Shown: positions 1 to 6,420, numbered from the stretch's first letter. The stretch is 27,669 nt of DNA from an uncultured Candidatus Saccharibacteria bacterium (GCA_937924995.1 CALEXY010000003.1:1-27669), one strand, 5' to 3'. Numbers and translations are program-made. The notes: generated from the letters alone by a model not told the origin.

Positions 1-62
1 AATGATTGGTGTCTCTTTTTGTTGGTTAGTGTTGCACTTGAGATGTTAACTCAGGCGATATA

Positions 63-91
63 TTGACAAAATATAATTCTCATGCCATAAT
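63..91 (+). promoter_or_regulatory. Promoter of the 154 gene
   Basis: TTGACA (63-68), a 17-bp spacer and CATAAT (86-91). Transcription should start near 98, giving a leader of about 55 nt. Nothing else is recognised in bases 1-62. Confidence 0.75.
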
Positions 92-99
92 ATATTAGT

Positions 100-131
100 T
101 AAACTTAAGTTTAGCTCGCGCAGACTTTGCG
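100..131 (+). promoter_or_regulatory. Palindrome and hairpin at the transcript start
   Basis: TAAACTTAAGTTTA (100-113) is a perfect 14-bp palindrome at the predicted +1. It is followed directly by AGCTCGC...GCGAGCT, a 7-bp stem. It could be an operator or the stable 5' end of the mRNA; the sequence alone does not separate these. Confidence 0.5.
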
Positions 132-153
132 AGCTCTTTAAAAAGGGGGTATC

Positions 154-1311
154 ATGAATATTTTTAGAAAATTACGTATTTTTAAGAACACCACAGTAAC
201 CGCTCATGAAAAAATCGACCAGAACTTCTTGCGCAATACTTTTCAGGACATTGAGAAACGCGTAGCAAAAAACGATGATCAAGAAAAGATCAAATCAGAT
301 CGTGATTTTCTCAAAAAACACTGGCGTGAAATACACGATTCTGGAATTGATTTGGAACGGATTCTTAAGATTATGGATCCCTTAGAAATTCTATATCAGT
401 TTAAAGAACTTCAAGCTGCTGGTATGCAATTAGATATCAATCAAATTGTCTACTCTATACATGAATGGCCTAACAACAAGGTAGATTTACACTACCTTCA
501 TTCGCTTGATGCCGATATGGACCAGATTGCTTATCGTGGTAATCTTGAACCCAATTCGCTCGACGAGATTAACAACTTAATCATTAATGGTGTTTCTGTA
601 CAGACTACTTTTGAATTATCTGAAGATTATATCTTGAGTAATGCAGATTATCCAGATAACCTATTTAAGATACTCAGCTTCTTTTATACTCTTAGTATTA
701 CCTCAGAACAAATTCGCAGTATAATCAGTAGGATTATTCCCACCATATTTGTCGACGAAGTAAAACTTTTTCCAATCAAAAGTATCATTGACGATATCGT
801 CAACTCTTCACCCGACAAATGGCCAAGTATTGGCATCAAGCCTAGTGAGTACGCTAAACCATGGATATGTCTTAACTACTATCGTTACCTTGGTGTAGAT
901 TCTGGTAAAACTCTGTCTGACCTACCAAGTGTAGATTATGGCAAAACTCTAGCTGATCTACCAAAAGCTGTATCGGTGCATGATTTCATCCACCACGTCT
1001 ATCTCGGCGAAATTGAACGTGAAATCAGTTATCAAGGATACACCTTCGATCAGTTTATTCGGAGAAGCTTTTTACCAGCTGGCGGTGATATTGAGCAATT
1101 AGCTCAAAAATCCTTTTCAGAGAACATAGACTACGAAGACCCCGTAGGGTGGCTAATTCTTGCTGCTATCTATGTTAATGGTGGCAAATTAATCAACAAG
1201 TACAAGTTATCTAAATATGCCAATCTAACCAATTACTTCGGCGTAGATCTAAAATTTGCCACAGAGTATTTCCCCAAAATTCTCACGGATAGAGAAGAAA
1301 ATCTCATCTAA
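154..1311 (+). CDS. Hypothetical protein, 385 aa, with internal 12-residue duplication
   Basis: I do not recognise a family. The ATG follows an AGGGGGT ribosome binding site by 4 nt and the gene has its own promoter and terminator. The protein is soluble-looking, mixed in charge, with no signal peptide or membrane segment. The first ~60 residues are rich in K, R, D and E. The middle has leucine/isoleucine-rich segments at roughly 20-40 residue intervals, which may be loose helical repeats. Residues 248-271 are two tandem 12-residue units (VDSGKTLSDLPS, then VDYGKTLADLPK). Codon use does not stand out. The promoter, leader and ribosome binding site match those of the other accessory genes downstream, so I place it in the same expression class. 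Confidence 0.75.
   Translation: MNIFRKLRIFKNTTVTAHEKIDQNFLRNTFQDIEKRVAKNDDQEKIKSDRDFLKKHWREIHDSGIDLERILKIMDPLEILYQFKELQAAGMQLDINQIVYSIHEWPNNKVDLHYLHSLDADMDQIAYRGNLEPNSLDEINNLIINGVSVQTTFELSEDYILSNADYPDNLFKILSFFYTLSITSEQIRSIISRIIPTIFVDEVKLFPIKSIIDDIVNSSPDKWPSIGIKPSEYAKPWICLNYYRYLGVDSGKTLSDLPSVDYGKTLADLPKAVSVHDFIHHVYLGEIEREISYQGYTFDQFIRRSFLPAGGDIEQLAQKSFSENIDYEDPVGWLILAAIYVNGGKLINKYKLSKYANLTNYFGVDLKFATEYFPKILTDREENLI
895..966 (+). repeat. Tandem 36-bp coding duplication (2 copies)
   Basis: Units 895-930 and 931-966 encode VDSGKTLSDLPS and VDYGKTLADLPK. The period is exactly 12 codons, so the frame is kept, and the copies have diverged mostly at third positions. Confidence 0.9.
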
Positions 1312-1341
1312 CTTGAAGTTAGGTAATTGTCTCTATCTACG

Positions 1342-1370
1342 AAGCCTCGATTCCTGTCGGGGCTTTTTCT
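1342..1370 (+). terminator. Intrinsic terminator of the 154 gene
   Basis: AAGCCTCG (1342-1349) pairs with CGGGGCTT (1358-1365, one G-U) and a T-rich run follows. The run ends against the TTGACA of the next promoter. Confidence 0.85.
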
Positions 1371-1399
1371 TTGACATAAATTATAAAATATATTATAAT
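1371..1399 (+). promoter_or_regulatory. Perfect-consensus promoter of the 1454 gene
   Basis: TTGACA (1371-1376), a 17-bp spacer and TATAAT (1394-1399). The spacer is almost entirely A and T. The -35 box directly abuts the upstream terminator T-run. Start expected near 1406. Confidence 0.85.
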
Positions 1400-1453
1400 A
1401 TAATTATTGTATTATTTCATACACATTGCACATTTCATACATAGGAGGGGACT

Positions 1454-1906
1454 ATGACCGAACACATTACTAACCGTGGAACCGATTTGATGAAATTTCG
1501 TGACCTCGTCGAGGCGCATCAAGCGATTTCTGCTTCCGCCGCCTGTCGTCAAGAAGCTGCACTTAAACTAGCACTGAAAAAGCTTCAGCAAACAGATGAA
1601 ATTAAGACGCGTGATAAAATCCTAATCGAGCTTCGAAAACTTAGTCGAGGCACCAGCGAACCAGCCACTATGGCTTCTAAGTACCTGATTAAGAACGATC
1701 CCGGCCACGCCAGTATCGATATCTTGAATCTCAAGCCTAGGCCTTATCACTGCCTAAGAAATCGTAATATCAATACTATTCAAGATGTTTTATCGCTTGA
1801 CTCAATCGATTGGGGTAGGATTCGTAATCTCGGCAAAGTTTCCATTCAGGAAATCATCCAGGCCATGCATGACCTCGGTTATGCCGATTTCTATATCCCA
1901 CATTAA
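1454..1906 (+). CDS. Stand-alone RNA polymerase alphaCTD-like protein
   Basis: A 150-residue protein whose residues ~87-143 resemble the DNA-binding C-terminal domain of RNA polymerase alpha: LNLKPRPYHCLRN, then INTIQDVLSL, then IRNLGKVSIQEI and ending MHDLGY. By alignment with E. coli RpoA, R97 matches R265 (the main minor-groove residue) and C100 matches C269. G127 and S130 match G296 and S299, while K298 is replaced by V and N268 by H. The first ~80 residues are helical and charged and do not resemble the alpha N-terminal assembly domain, so this is not RpoA itself. AGGAGGGG ends 3 nt before the ATG, which fixes the start. Likely role, by inference: a DNA-binding accessory factor that imitates or competes with alphaCTD. 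An unrelated helix-hairpin-helix role is possible. Confidence 0.8.
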   Translation: MTEHITNRGTDLMKFRDLVEAHQAISASAACRQEAALKLALKKLQQTDEIKTRDKILIELRKLSRGTSEPATMASKYLIKNDPGHASIDILNLKPRPYHCLRNRNINTIQDVLSLDSIDWGRIRNLGKVSIQEIIQAMHDLGYADFYIPH

Positions 1907-1911
1907 TTCTG

Positions 1912-1940
1912 AAAGCTCCCAAAGTCGGGGGCTTTTCTCT
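1912..1940 (+). terminator. Intrinsic terminator of the 1454 gene
   Basis: AAAGCTCCC (1912-1920) pairs with GGGGGCTTT (1927-1935), one G-U, and is followed by TCTCTTT. Confidence 0.8.
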
Positions 1941-2011
1941 TTAAAAAAACACTGATTAGAGCCCAAAATATTTTTCTTTTGACATAACCATTTTCTAAGA
2001 TGTTATCTTCA

Positions 2012-2040
2012 TTGACTTTTTAAACCTTTTATGTTAAAAT
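2012..2040 (+). promoter_or_regulatory. Promoter of the 2177 gene (extended -10)
   Basis: TTGACT (2012-2017), a 17-bp spacer and TAAAAT (2035-2040), with TG at 2032-2033 as an extended -10. Start near 2047, leaving a ~130-nt leader. Confidence 0.8.
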
Positions 2041-2046
2041 ACATAG

Positions 2047-2143
2047 ATTAAGTCATTCCGACTTAATTGGCGATTCTTCGTATGAAGGACGTTTCAACAC
2101 ACTGAAAAGTGAGCACCTTAAAAGAAGATTTAAAGTTTAAGGT
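2047..2143 (+). promoter_or_regulatory. Three-hairpin mRNA leader of the 2177 gene
   Basis: Three stems lie in order between +1 and the ribosome binding site. ATTAAGTC/GACTTAAT (2047-2067) has 8 bp and a 5-nt loop. CACT-GAAA-AGTG (2100-2111) has a GNRA tetraloop. ACCTTAAA/TTTAAGGT (2115-2143) has 8 bp. The third stem begins in GCACCTTAAAA, which recurs in the 3781 leader. No known riboswitch class was recognised. Confidence 0.55.
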
Positions 2144-2176
2144 CTTTCATTTTTCTATTTTTAGGAGGGTAAAGAT

Positions 2177-2836
2177 ATGAAACATGAAACTAACATCGTA
2201 GAAAAGACAACAGTTAAATCTGCTAGCCTGCTTGACCACATCTGTCACCTAGGCCTCAGTAAACACAGTGAGAATTATTTGAGTAATAAATTTGGCACTA
2301 CCAGTGAATTACTCTGGAAGGTTCGTCACGAAGCCTACCTCAGGGAACATCAACCCAATAACGCCAGTTATCTCGAAAAACCGCTTTGGGACGCCTTGGT
2401 CGCTTTTGACCGTGCCGGCTATATTCGACATGATATTAAACCCGAGGATTTTATCCTCAATCGGCTTCGCAGACTGGCCAAACCCGAGCAATATCAAGCC
2501 TGGAATTGCGCCGCTGATCTCGAAGATTTTTGCGAGATTAATCCAGAACAGGGAAGTTCCGATCAATCTGACTACGCCTATGGCAATCAAAGGTATGAAA
2601 ATTTCACTCCGCTCACCGAAAAACAGCGTGAGGAAATCCGGCAGATTCTAAGAGACATTTTGCCCGACGAGTTGACTTACCAGATTATTTGTTTTCGATA
2701 TTCGCTCGAGGATGGTAAATGTCATCCTACCGCTGAGACCGCGTTGAGGCTTAATCGCAAGATTAGTAAAGTCCGTGGACTAATGAAGAAAGCCTATTTC
2801 TATATCAAAGATTGCGACCTCTTCGATGTCATCTAA
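2177..2836 (+). CDS. AlphaCTD-like/sigma region 4-like protein, family A member 1
   Basis: A 219-residue protein, one of four paralogs here (with 4291, 5720 and 8883). Residues ~163-210 resemble sigma-70 region 4: FRYSLEDGKCH, then TAETALRLNRKISKVR and LMKKAYFYI line up with the FGL-DG, LEEIG-LGLS-RVRQIE and ALRKLR elements of that helix-turn-helix. Residues ~20-84 (HLGLSKHSENYL, TTSELLWKV, ...GYI) resemble alphaCTD more weakly. NQxYENFxxL at 137-146 is shared with 8883. There are no sigma regions 2 or 3, so it cannot be a complete sigma factor. The ATG follows AGGAGGG. Role by inference: transcription regulator acting with RNA polymerase. A plain DNA-binding protein is the alternative. Confidence 0.7.
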   Translation: MKHETNIVEKTTVKSASLLDHICHLGLSKHSENYLSNKFGTTSELLWKVRHEAYLREHQPNNASYLEKPLWDALVAFDRAGYIRHDIKPEDFILNRLRRLAKPEQYQAWNCAADLEDFCEINPEQGSSDQSDYAYGNQRYENFTPLTEKQREEIRQILRDILPDELTYQIICFRYSLEDGKCHPTAETALRLNRKISKVRGLMKKAYFYIKDCDLFDVI

Positions 2837-2844
2837 ATCTTCAG

Positions 2845-2870
2845 AAACCCCGCCTCATCGCGGGGTTTTC
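2845..2870 (+). terminator. Intrinsic terminator of the 2177 gene
   Basis: AAACCCCGC (2845-2853) pairs with GCGGGGTTT (2860-2868) around a 6-nt loop. A second copy of only the right arm, GCGGGGTTTTCTG, lies ~36 bp downstream and looks like a partial duplication. Confidence 0.85.
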
Positions 2871-2987
2871 TCTTGTTTAAAAAACCTACTTTCGTTGCGG
2901 GGTTTTCTGTTATTAAAATTTCCCACCATAGAGCATATTACTTATTTTTATAAAAACCATCCATGTAAGAAATCTTTATTTTTCACA

Positions 2988-3017
2988 TAAAAAAGACTGC
3001 TTAATCTCTAAGCAGTC
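2988..3017 (-). terminator. Intrinsic terminator of the 3046 gene (minus)
   Basis: On the minus strand GACTGCTT and AAGCAGTC form a perfect 8-bp stem (2995-3017), followed by a run of six or seven T. Confidence 0.85.
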
Positions 3018-3045
3018 AAAAGATTGAAAAGGTAATAAAACAAAG

Positions 3046-3498
3046 TTATTCATTTCCAGCATTACTAATTAAATTACGGTTTCGTATTAAGCCATATTTC
3101 GTAAAGCTAATACTACCCGTGCGTCTTTTGACATCATAGTTCGCATCGAATTCATACTTAGTATAAACCGCTTTTTCCTCGCAAGCACTAGATAAGTCAG
3201 CCAAACATCTTCCAATTACTTTTACGTAATCATAAGAAAGGCCAGAATATTTCAGTTCTAGGATTTGAAAATCCTTCACCAGAAGAAGCTCTTCTCCCTG
3301 CGCATAACATTTATTCGCCTGGAATTTTCCGGTCTCCACCTGGAATTCGATGCGCATTAGCTCATTATCATGAGCTAACTTAAACCCCTCTAAAAGCTCC
3401 GACAGATATGGTCCATCTTTAATCCGATAGACCCTCGCGTCGCAATTTTCGTCGATCGACAAGCCTTTGTTTTCATTGCCATTTTCATTGATACCCAT
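3046..3498 (-). CDS. Hypothetical protein, possible family B
   Basis: A 150-residue protein if the ATG at 3498 is used. An in-frame ATG exists at 3570, but it touches the -10 box (3571-3576) and would lie upstream of the predicted transcript start. The 3498 ATG has AGGAGA 8 nt upstream, so I choose it. The N-terminus is Asn/Glu/Gly-rich and probably disordered. No catalytic motif or membrane segment is visible. The C-terminal part (LSYDYVKVI, then ADLSSACEEKAVYTKYEFD) loosely matches a module in the proteins at 5003, 6585 and 20642: a helix starting L/I/M-S/T, a short linker, then a beta-strand around x-V/I-Y-x-x-T/Y. It is transcribed divergently from the 3781-4291 unit. Function unknown. 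Confidence 0.65.
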   Translation of the reverse strand: MGINENGNENKGLSIDENCDARVYRIKDGPYLSELLEGFKLAHDNELMRIEFQVETGKFQANKCYAQGEELLLVKDFQILELKYSGLSYDYVKVIGRCLADLSSACEEKAVYTKYEFDANYDVKRRTGSISFTKYGLIRNRNLISNAGNE

Positions 3499-3544
3499 AC
3501 CGATATCTCCTTTCAAAGAACTATCCCCCTCGGGACAACCAGCA

Positions 3545-3562
3545 TGATTCACTATTGAATCA
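3545..3562 (-). promoter_or_regulatory. Leader hairpin of the 3046 gene
   Basis: TGATTCA and TGAATCA (7 bp, 4-nt loop) lie at the very start of the predicted minus-strand transcript, ahead of the chosen start codon. Confidence 0.5.
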
Positions 3563-3570
3563 ATATTCAT

Positions 3571-3599
3571 ATTTTAACATAAGAATAAAAGAAAGTCAA
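3571..3599 (-). promoter_or_regulatory. Promoter of the 3046 gene (minus)
   Basis: On the minus strand TTGACT (3599-3594), a 17-bp spacer and TAAAAT (3576-3571), with an extended TG. Its boxes match those of the 2177 promoter exactly. It places the start near 3564. Confidence 0.8.
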
Positions 3600-3667
3600 G
3601 GGACAAAAACCGAACAGAAAACTTAGTTGGTTTCACCCAATTTCAACGCCTCCACCCCTGTTATTTA

Positions 3668-3696
3668 TTGACATAAAAGCTACCACATTGTATAAT
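3668..3696 (+). promoter_or_regulatory. Perfect-consensus promoter of the 3781-4938 operon
   Basis: TTGACA (3668-3673), a 17-bp spacer and TATAAT (3691-3696). Start near 3703. An upstream ATG at 3688 lies inside this promoter and so cannot be the start codon. Confidence 0.85.
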
Positions 3697-3715
3697 ATAA
3701 GGGTAGTTTTTACTC

Positions 3716-3759
3716 GCACCTTAAAATTTTGGAACCCTGCCTACCATGTTTTAAGGTGC
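3716..3759 (+). promoter_or_regulatory. 11-bp leader hairpin with GCACCTTAAAA arm
   Basis: GCACCTTAAAA (3716-3726) and TTTTAAGGTGC (3749-3759) are perfect 11-bp complements enclosing 22 nt. The hairpin ends 10-12 nt before the GAGGAGG ribosome binding site. There is no T-run, so it is not a terminator. Confidence 0.65.
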
Positions 3760-3780
3760 ATTTCTTGTGAGGAGGATATT

Positions 3781-4254
3781 ATGAAACTACCCCTGATACA
3801 TCACGATGCGCATGCAAAAAGTATCGCCATTTTAAAAAATTGGCAACTCTTTTTCGAAGAAAAAGACGGTTATGATAATCGCCAAGAAGTCATGCTGGAT
3901 TTTAGTCGATTCTATCATCATCTTAAAGATCATGAAATAACTATTTCCGGCAAATGTCTCCTGAGTGGTCTGATTTATGGCGACCCTAGATTTAAAGACG
4001 GTGAAGAAATTTTCACTAGCCTCATCACGCATTTTGCGCGCGTAGCCAAAGAGTATTGTCGTGGCGTCAAGCATGAACTAATTTGCGCCACCACCGTAAC
4101 TCAGCATAAATATTATTTTTATGCCGATCACTGCAGTAATGATATGTCCAATATGTTACTGGATATGGCTAAATTTAATAAACTCAGTCTCATCCGAGGT
4201 TATTATTTACCCACTAGACTTCAGTATCCGAACATCGATCGTCACTTCATCTAA
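3781..4254 (+). CDS. Hypothetical protein, 157 aa
   Basis: No family recognised. The ATG at 3781 is chosen because GAGGAGG sits 6 nt upstream and the longer frame starts inside the promoter. The protein is soluble and rich in His, Tyr and Phe. It carries several His/Cys residues (IHHDAHAK near the N-terminus, YYFYADHC near 125) but no metal-binding spacing I can name. The HELICATTVTQHKYYFYADH stretch loosely resembles the C-terminal strand of family B; this is weak. It is the first gene of a two-gene unit with 4291, separated by 36 bp holding a short inverted repeat (4253-4268), so the two products are probably made together. Confidence 0.7.
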   Translation: MKLPLIHHDAHAKSIAILKNWQLFFEEKDGYDNRQEVMLDFSRFYHHLKDHEITISGKCLLSGLIYGDPRFKDGEEIFTSLITHFARVAKEYCRGVKHELICATTVTQHKYYFYADHCSNDMSNMLLDMAKFNKLSLIRGYYLPTRLQYPNIDRHFI

Positions 4255-4268
4255 TCTCATCTGAGATT
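4253..4268 (+). repeat. Short intercistronic inverted repeat
   Basis: AATCTCA-TC-TGAGATT overlaps the stop codon of the 3781 gene. It has no T-run, so it is more likely an mRNA hairpin between the cistrons than a terminator. Confidence 0.5.
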
Positions 4269-4290
4269 CACTTCTATGGAGGCAATGCCT

Positions 4291-4938
4291 ATGAAAAAAT
4301 TAAAATGTAAACCTGCATCTACACTGAAATCCGTTTCCGGACTCGGGCTTAGCAAGCGCGCCGAACGTTACGTGGAGAAGAATTACTATTCCATGGATCA
4401 ATTAGTTTGGCACGTACGTTTTCTGCACTATATGATGCAGTATCACCCAGAAACTTTAAAAGCCTATCGCCCAAAAGTTTTCAAGGAAATCATCAGCGCT
4501 TTGAACACTGCCGGTTATATTCGTACAGATTTTGTCGCCGATTCTTTCGGCTTCAAATATCTTGTCCGCGTATTACTCGGCAATAAGTGTGAGCCAGTTA
4601 TCCTGGAATGTTTCTTGCCGGAGTTTTGTAAGAAATCCAATCGTTTTCGTTTAACGAACCGGCCAGACGATCAAAGTTGTTTGGAATGGAATAAAATTTA
4701 CGAAAATGACAAGCTTCTTTATAAAAAAACTCTCAAAACTTTCCGTTCCAATTTACGTGCCTATCTGTCCGCAGCCGAAATGAAATATTTCGACTATCGC
4801 TTCGGCTTCAATAAGCACCGGACCCACACTTTATCCCAGACTGCTGCAGAATTTAAACTCACCATTTCAGAGGCTAAAAAACAGGAGAAAGAAATCCTGA
4901 AAAAAATTGAACTCAGTAAAATTATCTACACGATTTAA
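4291..4938 (+). CDS. AlphaCTD-like/sigma region 4-like protein, family A member 2
   Basis: A 215-residue protein. An in-frame ATG at 4276 overlaps the GGAGG itself, so the ATG at 4291 (8 nt after GGAGG) is the better start. Residues ~15-78 give the clearest alphaCTD-like N-terminus of the family: SVSGLGLSKRAERYVEK, then YSMDQL, then KVFKEIISALNTAGYI, with R23 in the position of E. coli RpoA R265. Residues ~157-207 resemble sigma region 4 (YLSAAEMKYFDYRFGF, TLSQTAAEFKLTISEA, ILKKIE). It pairs with 5720 most closely, sharing xxVERNY/EKNY, MxQYHP and an EPxILE motif in the middle. It is the second gene of the 3781 operon and ends in a bidirectional terminator. Inferred role: RNA polymerase-associated regulator. 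Confidence 0.7.
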   Translation: MKKLKCKPASTLKSVSGLGLSKRAERYVEKNYYSMDQLVWHVRFLHYMMQYHPETLKAYRPKVFKEIISALNTAGYIRTDFVADSFGFKYLVRVLLGNKCEPVILECFLPEFCKKSNRFRLTNRPDDQSCLEWNKIYENDKLLYKKTLKTFRSNLRAYLSAAEMKYFDYRFGFNKHRTHTLSQTAAEFKLTISEAKKQEKEILKKIELSKIIYTI

Positions 4939-4964
4939 TTTGAAAAAATTGGTTCCAAAAAAAG

Positions 4965-4991
4965 AAACCCCTCATTACGAGGGGTTTTTCT
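4965..4991. terminator. Bidirectional terminator between convergent genes
   Basis: AAACCCCTC (4965-4973) pairs with GAGGGGTTT (4979-4987). T-rich runs follow on both strands, so it serves both the 4291 gene (plus) and the 5003 gene (minus). Confidence 0.85.
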
Positions 4992-5002
4992 TTTTCTATG
5001 CG

Positions 5003-5512
5003 TTACTTCAATTCTTCCCAGTCGATATCAACCGTGTCGTCCACAGCCTCCGCAAATTCAGGATGCATCATCCCGTCAAACAACAGCATCATCCTACTAT
5101 TCTTCGTTAAACCTAGATAAACCTGACCCTGCATATACCGATCTCGCATCTCTCTATCGAAAAATCGATTCAAGATATATTTCTTGGCATTTTCTGAAAT
5201 ATCAATCCGCATTAAAAATTCGAGTTCCACCATTACATTAGAGTTTTCCACGGAATTATCCTGTTTTTCTTCCAAATTCTTTAAGGGGAATCCCTCTAAC
5301 ATCACTCCTGGCAGAAAAATGGCCGTTTCCGTTTTTTGAAACTTTAATCCCGCCATCTTATCAATGGCTTTTTCCAGCAGTTGCGATGTTCCGTCGCCAT
5401 TCGGCACCACCAAACGCCAAACATCATAGATAATCGCCTCATCGCGAATCACCTTGTCGACCAATTTTCGGTTTGTAAACGGCATTACACTGCTTAACCC
5501 CTCATTATGCAT
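5003..5512 (-). CDS. Hypothetical protein, family B member
   Basis: A 169-residue protein, not recognised. The start is fixed by GGAGGTGG 4-5 nt before the ATG. No signal peptide or membrane segment is visible. The C-terminal ~75 residues (MRIDISENAKKYIL, then RYMQGQVYLGLTKNSRMML) line up with the C-terminal module of the proteins at 20642 (KSLRHLTRAEIRELF, then KGDVYVVTTTSGED) and 6585 (MSKEELLNIF, then SEIYLVTSKMDKYYL). The extreme C-terminus is acidic (DDTVDIDWEELK). It is transcribed divergently from the family A gene 5720, with -35 boxes only 9 bp apart. Function unknown; the shared module could be a protein-binding fold. Confidence 0.7.
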   Translation of the reverse strand: MHNEGLSSVMPFTNRKLVDKVIRDEAIIYDVWRLVVPNGDGTSQLLEKAIDKMAGLKFQKTETAIFLPGVMLEGFPLKNLEEKQDNSVENSNVMVELEFLMRIDISENAKKYILNRFFDREMRDRYMQGQVYLGLTKNSRMMLLFDGMMHPEFAEAVDDTVDIDWEELK

Positions 5513-5537
5513 ATTCCACCTCCATAAAACAGAAAAA

Positions 5538-5578
5538 TCGTAACGTCTTAGAAAATTAAAGTACCTATCCAGTTACGA
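5538..5578 (-). promoter_or_regulatory. Leader hairpin of the 5003 gene
   Basis: TCGTAAC and GTTACGA are 7-bp complements separated by ~27 nt in the minus-strand leader. The loop holds GTACTTTAAT, a version of the GYACYTTAA motif seen in other leaders. Confidence 0.5.
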
Positions 5579-5592
5579 CTGACTACTCTGTT

Positions 5593-5621
5593 ATTCTATA
5601 ATATTTAACCTATTTTGTCAA
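5593..5621 (-). promoter_or_regulatory. Promoter of the 5003 gene (minus)
   Basis: On the minus strand TTGACA (5621-5616), a 17-bp spacer and TAGAAT (5598-5593). Confidence 0.8.
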
Positions 5622-5630
5622 TCTAAAACA

Positions 5631-5658
5631 TTGACAAACTCATCATTTAGTTTATAAT
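5631..5658 (+). promoter_or_regulatory. Promoter of the 5720 gene
   Basis: TTGACA (5631-5636), a 16-bp spacer and TATAAT (5653-5658). It stands back to back with the minus promoter, the two -35 boxes being 9 bp apart. The leader has a small CGGC-CTC-GCCG hairpin (5667-5677) and GCACCTTTAA at about 5684. Confidence 0.8.
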
Positions 5659-5719
5659 TATGTAATCGGCCTCGCCGTATCGCACCTTTAATTCACATCA
5701 CATTTTTTAGGAGGGGACA

Positions 5720-6388
5720 ATGAAAAATGAAGTTAGTAAAGCTTGGAAAGTCGACAGCCTAAGTCAACTCGGCTACAACCATCTCATCGATGGTAATGTC
5801 AAAAATTATGTCGAACGTAATTATGAAACCGTAGAGCATTTGATCTGGGATTGCCGCTATCTCTATTATATGGAGCAGTATCATCCAGGAGTTATTCGCA
5901 GCATTCCGCATTCGCTCAAGGTTTGTATGGAAATTTTTGAATACAATCATTTGATTTGCCGAAACATCGATTCCAGAATCATCGGCATGTATTATCTCTA
6001 TCGCACGGTTTACGGTGACGACTATGAACCTTTGATTTTGGAATATCGTGACCCCAGAATCACCAAAAAGGCTCATAATTATCAGCTCACTGATCGCGCC
6101 AAAATTCTCACCGTCCACGACTGGAATCAGCTCTACGAGGAAGATATCTGTATCGATCTCGAAAGAAGCCAGAAAGAACTCAAGCACCTCGAAAACATTC
6201 AGCGGGTTTTACAGCGTGAGTTAACCAAGCGAGAATATCGCATCGTTAATTTCAGCTTCGGTTTACAAGGTGATAACATTCACAATCTACGTGAAACTGC
6301 AGTCCATGAAGGTTTGCTTCTCACCCAGACCGATCGTCATCTGAAGTCCGCGCTCAAAAAAATCCAGCCGTATCTAACTAAAATCTAG
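5720..6388 (+). CDS. AlphaCTD-like/sigma region 4-like protein, family A member 3
   Basis: A 222-residue protein closest to the 4291 product. They share the xxYVExNYxxxxxLxW pattern (residues ~30-43), a Y-M-x-Q-Y-H-P stretch (50-56), EPLILE (103-108) and the order of the two domains. Residues ~167-216 match sigma-70 region 4 well: ELTKREYRIVNFSFGLQGD, NLRETAVHEGLLLTQT, HLKSALKKIQ. The alphaCTD-like N-terminus (DSLSQLGYNHLIDGNVKNYV) is less clear and lacks the arginine seen at R23 of the 4291 protein. AGGAGGGG ends 4 nt before the ATG. There are no sigma regions 2-3. It is expressed divergently from the family B gene 5003. Role inferred: promoter-binding regulator. Confidence 0.7.
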   Translation: MKNEVSKAWKVDSLSQLGYNHLIDGNVKNYVERNYETVEHLIWDCRYLYYMEQYHPGVIRSIPHSLKVCMEIFEYNHLICRNIDSRIIGMYYLYRTVYGDDYEPLILEYRDPRITKKAHNYQLTDRAKILTVHDWNQLYEEDICIDLERSQKELKHLENIQRVLQRELTKREYRIVNFSFGLQGDNIHNLRETAVHEGLLLTQTDRHLKSALKKIQPYLTKI

Positions 6389-6409
6389 CCCCTATCTAGG
6401 GGCTTTTTA
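6386..6409 (+). terminator. Intrinsic terminator overlapping the 5720 stop codon
   Basis: AGCCCC (6387-6392) pairs with GGGGCT (6399-6404), then TTTT. The left arm begins inside the TAG stop. Confidence 0.8.
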
Positions 6410-6420
6410 GTGCCAAATTG

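Noticed and set aside
1979..2008. A second TTGACA (1979-1984) ahead of the 2177 gene.
   Set aside because: The matching -10 (TTATCT at 18 bp) is poor compared with the promoter at 2012-2040.
2292..2651. Alternative 119-codon frame inside the 2177 gene.
   Set aside because: No ribosome binding site, and the main frame has promoter, ribosome binding site and recognisable domains.
2892..2915. Second GCGGGGTTTT stretch after the 2177 gene as a separate terminator.
   Set aside because: It has no complementary left arm; it looks like a partial copy of the terminator's right side.
3499..3570. Upstream ATG at 3570 for the 3046 gene (minus).
   Set aside because: It touches the -10 box and would precede the predicted transcript start.
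3688..3780. Upstream extension of the 3781 gene by 31 codons.
   Set aside because: It begins inside the -35/-10 promoter and has no ribosome binding site.
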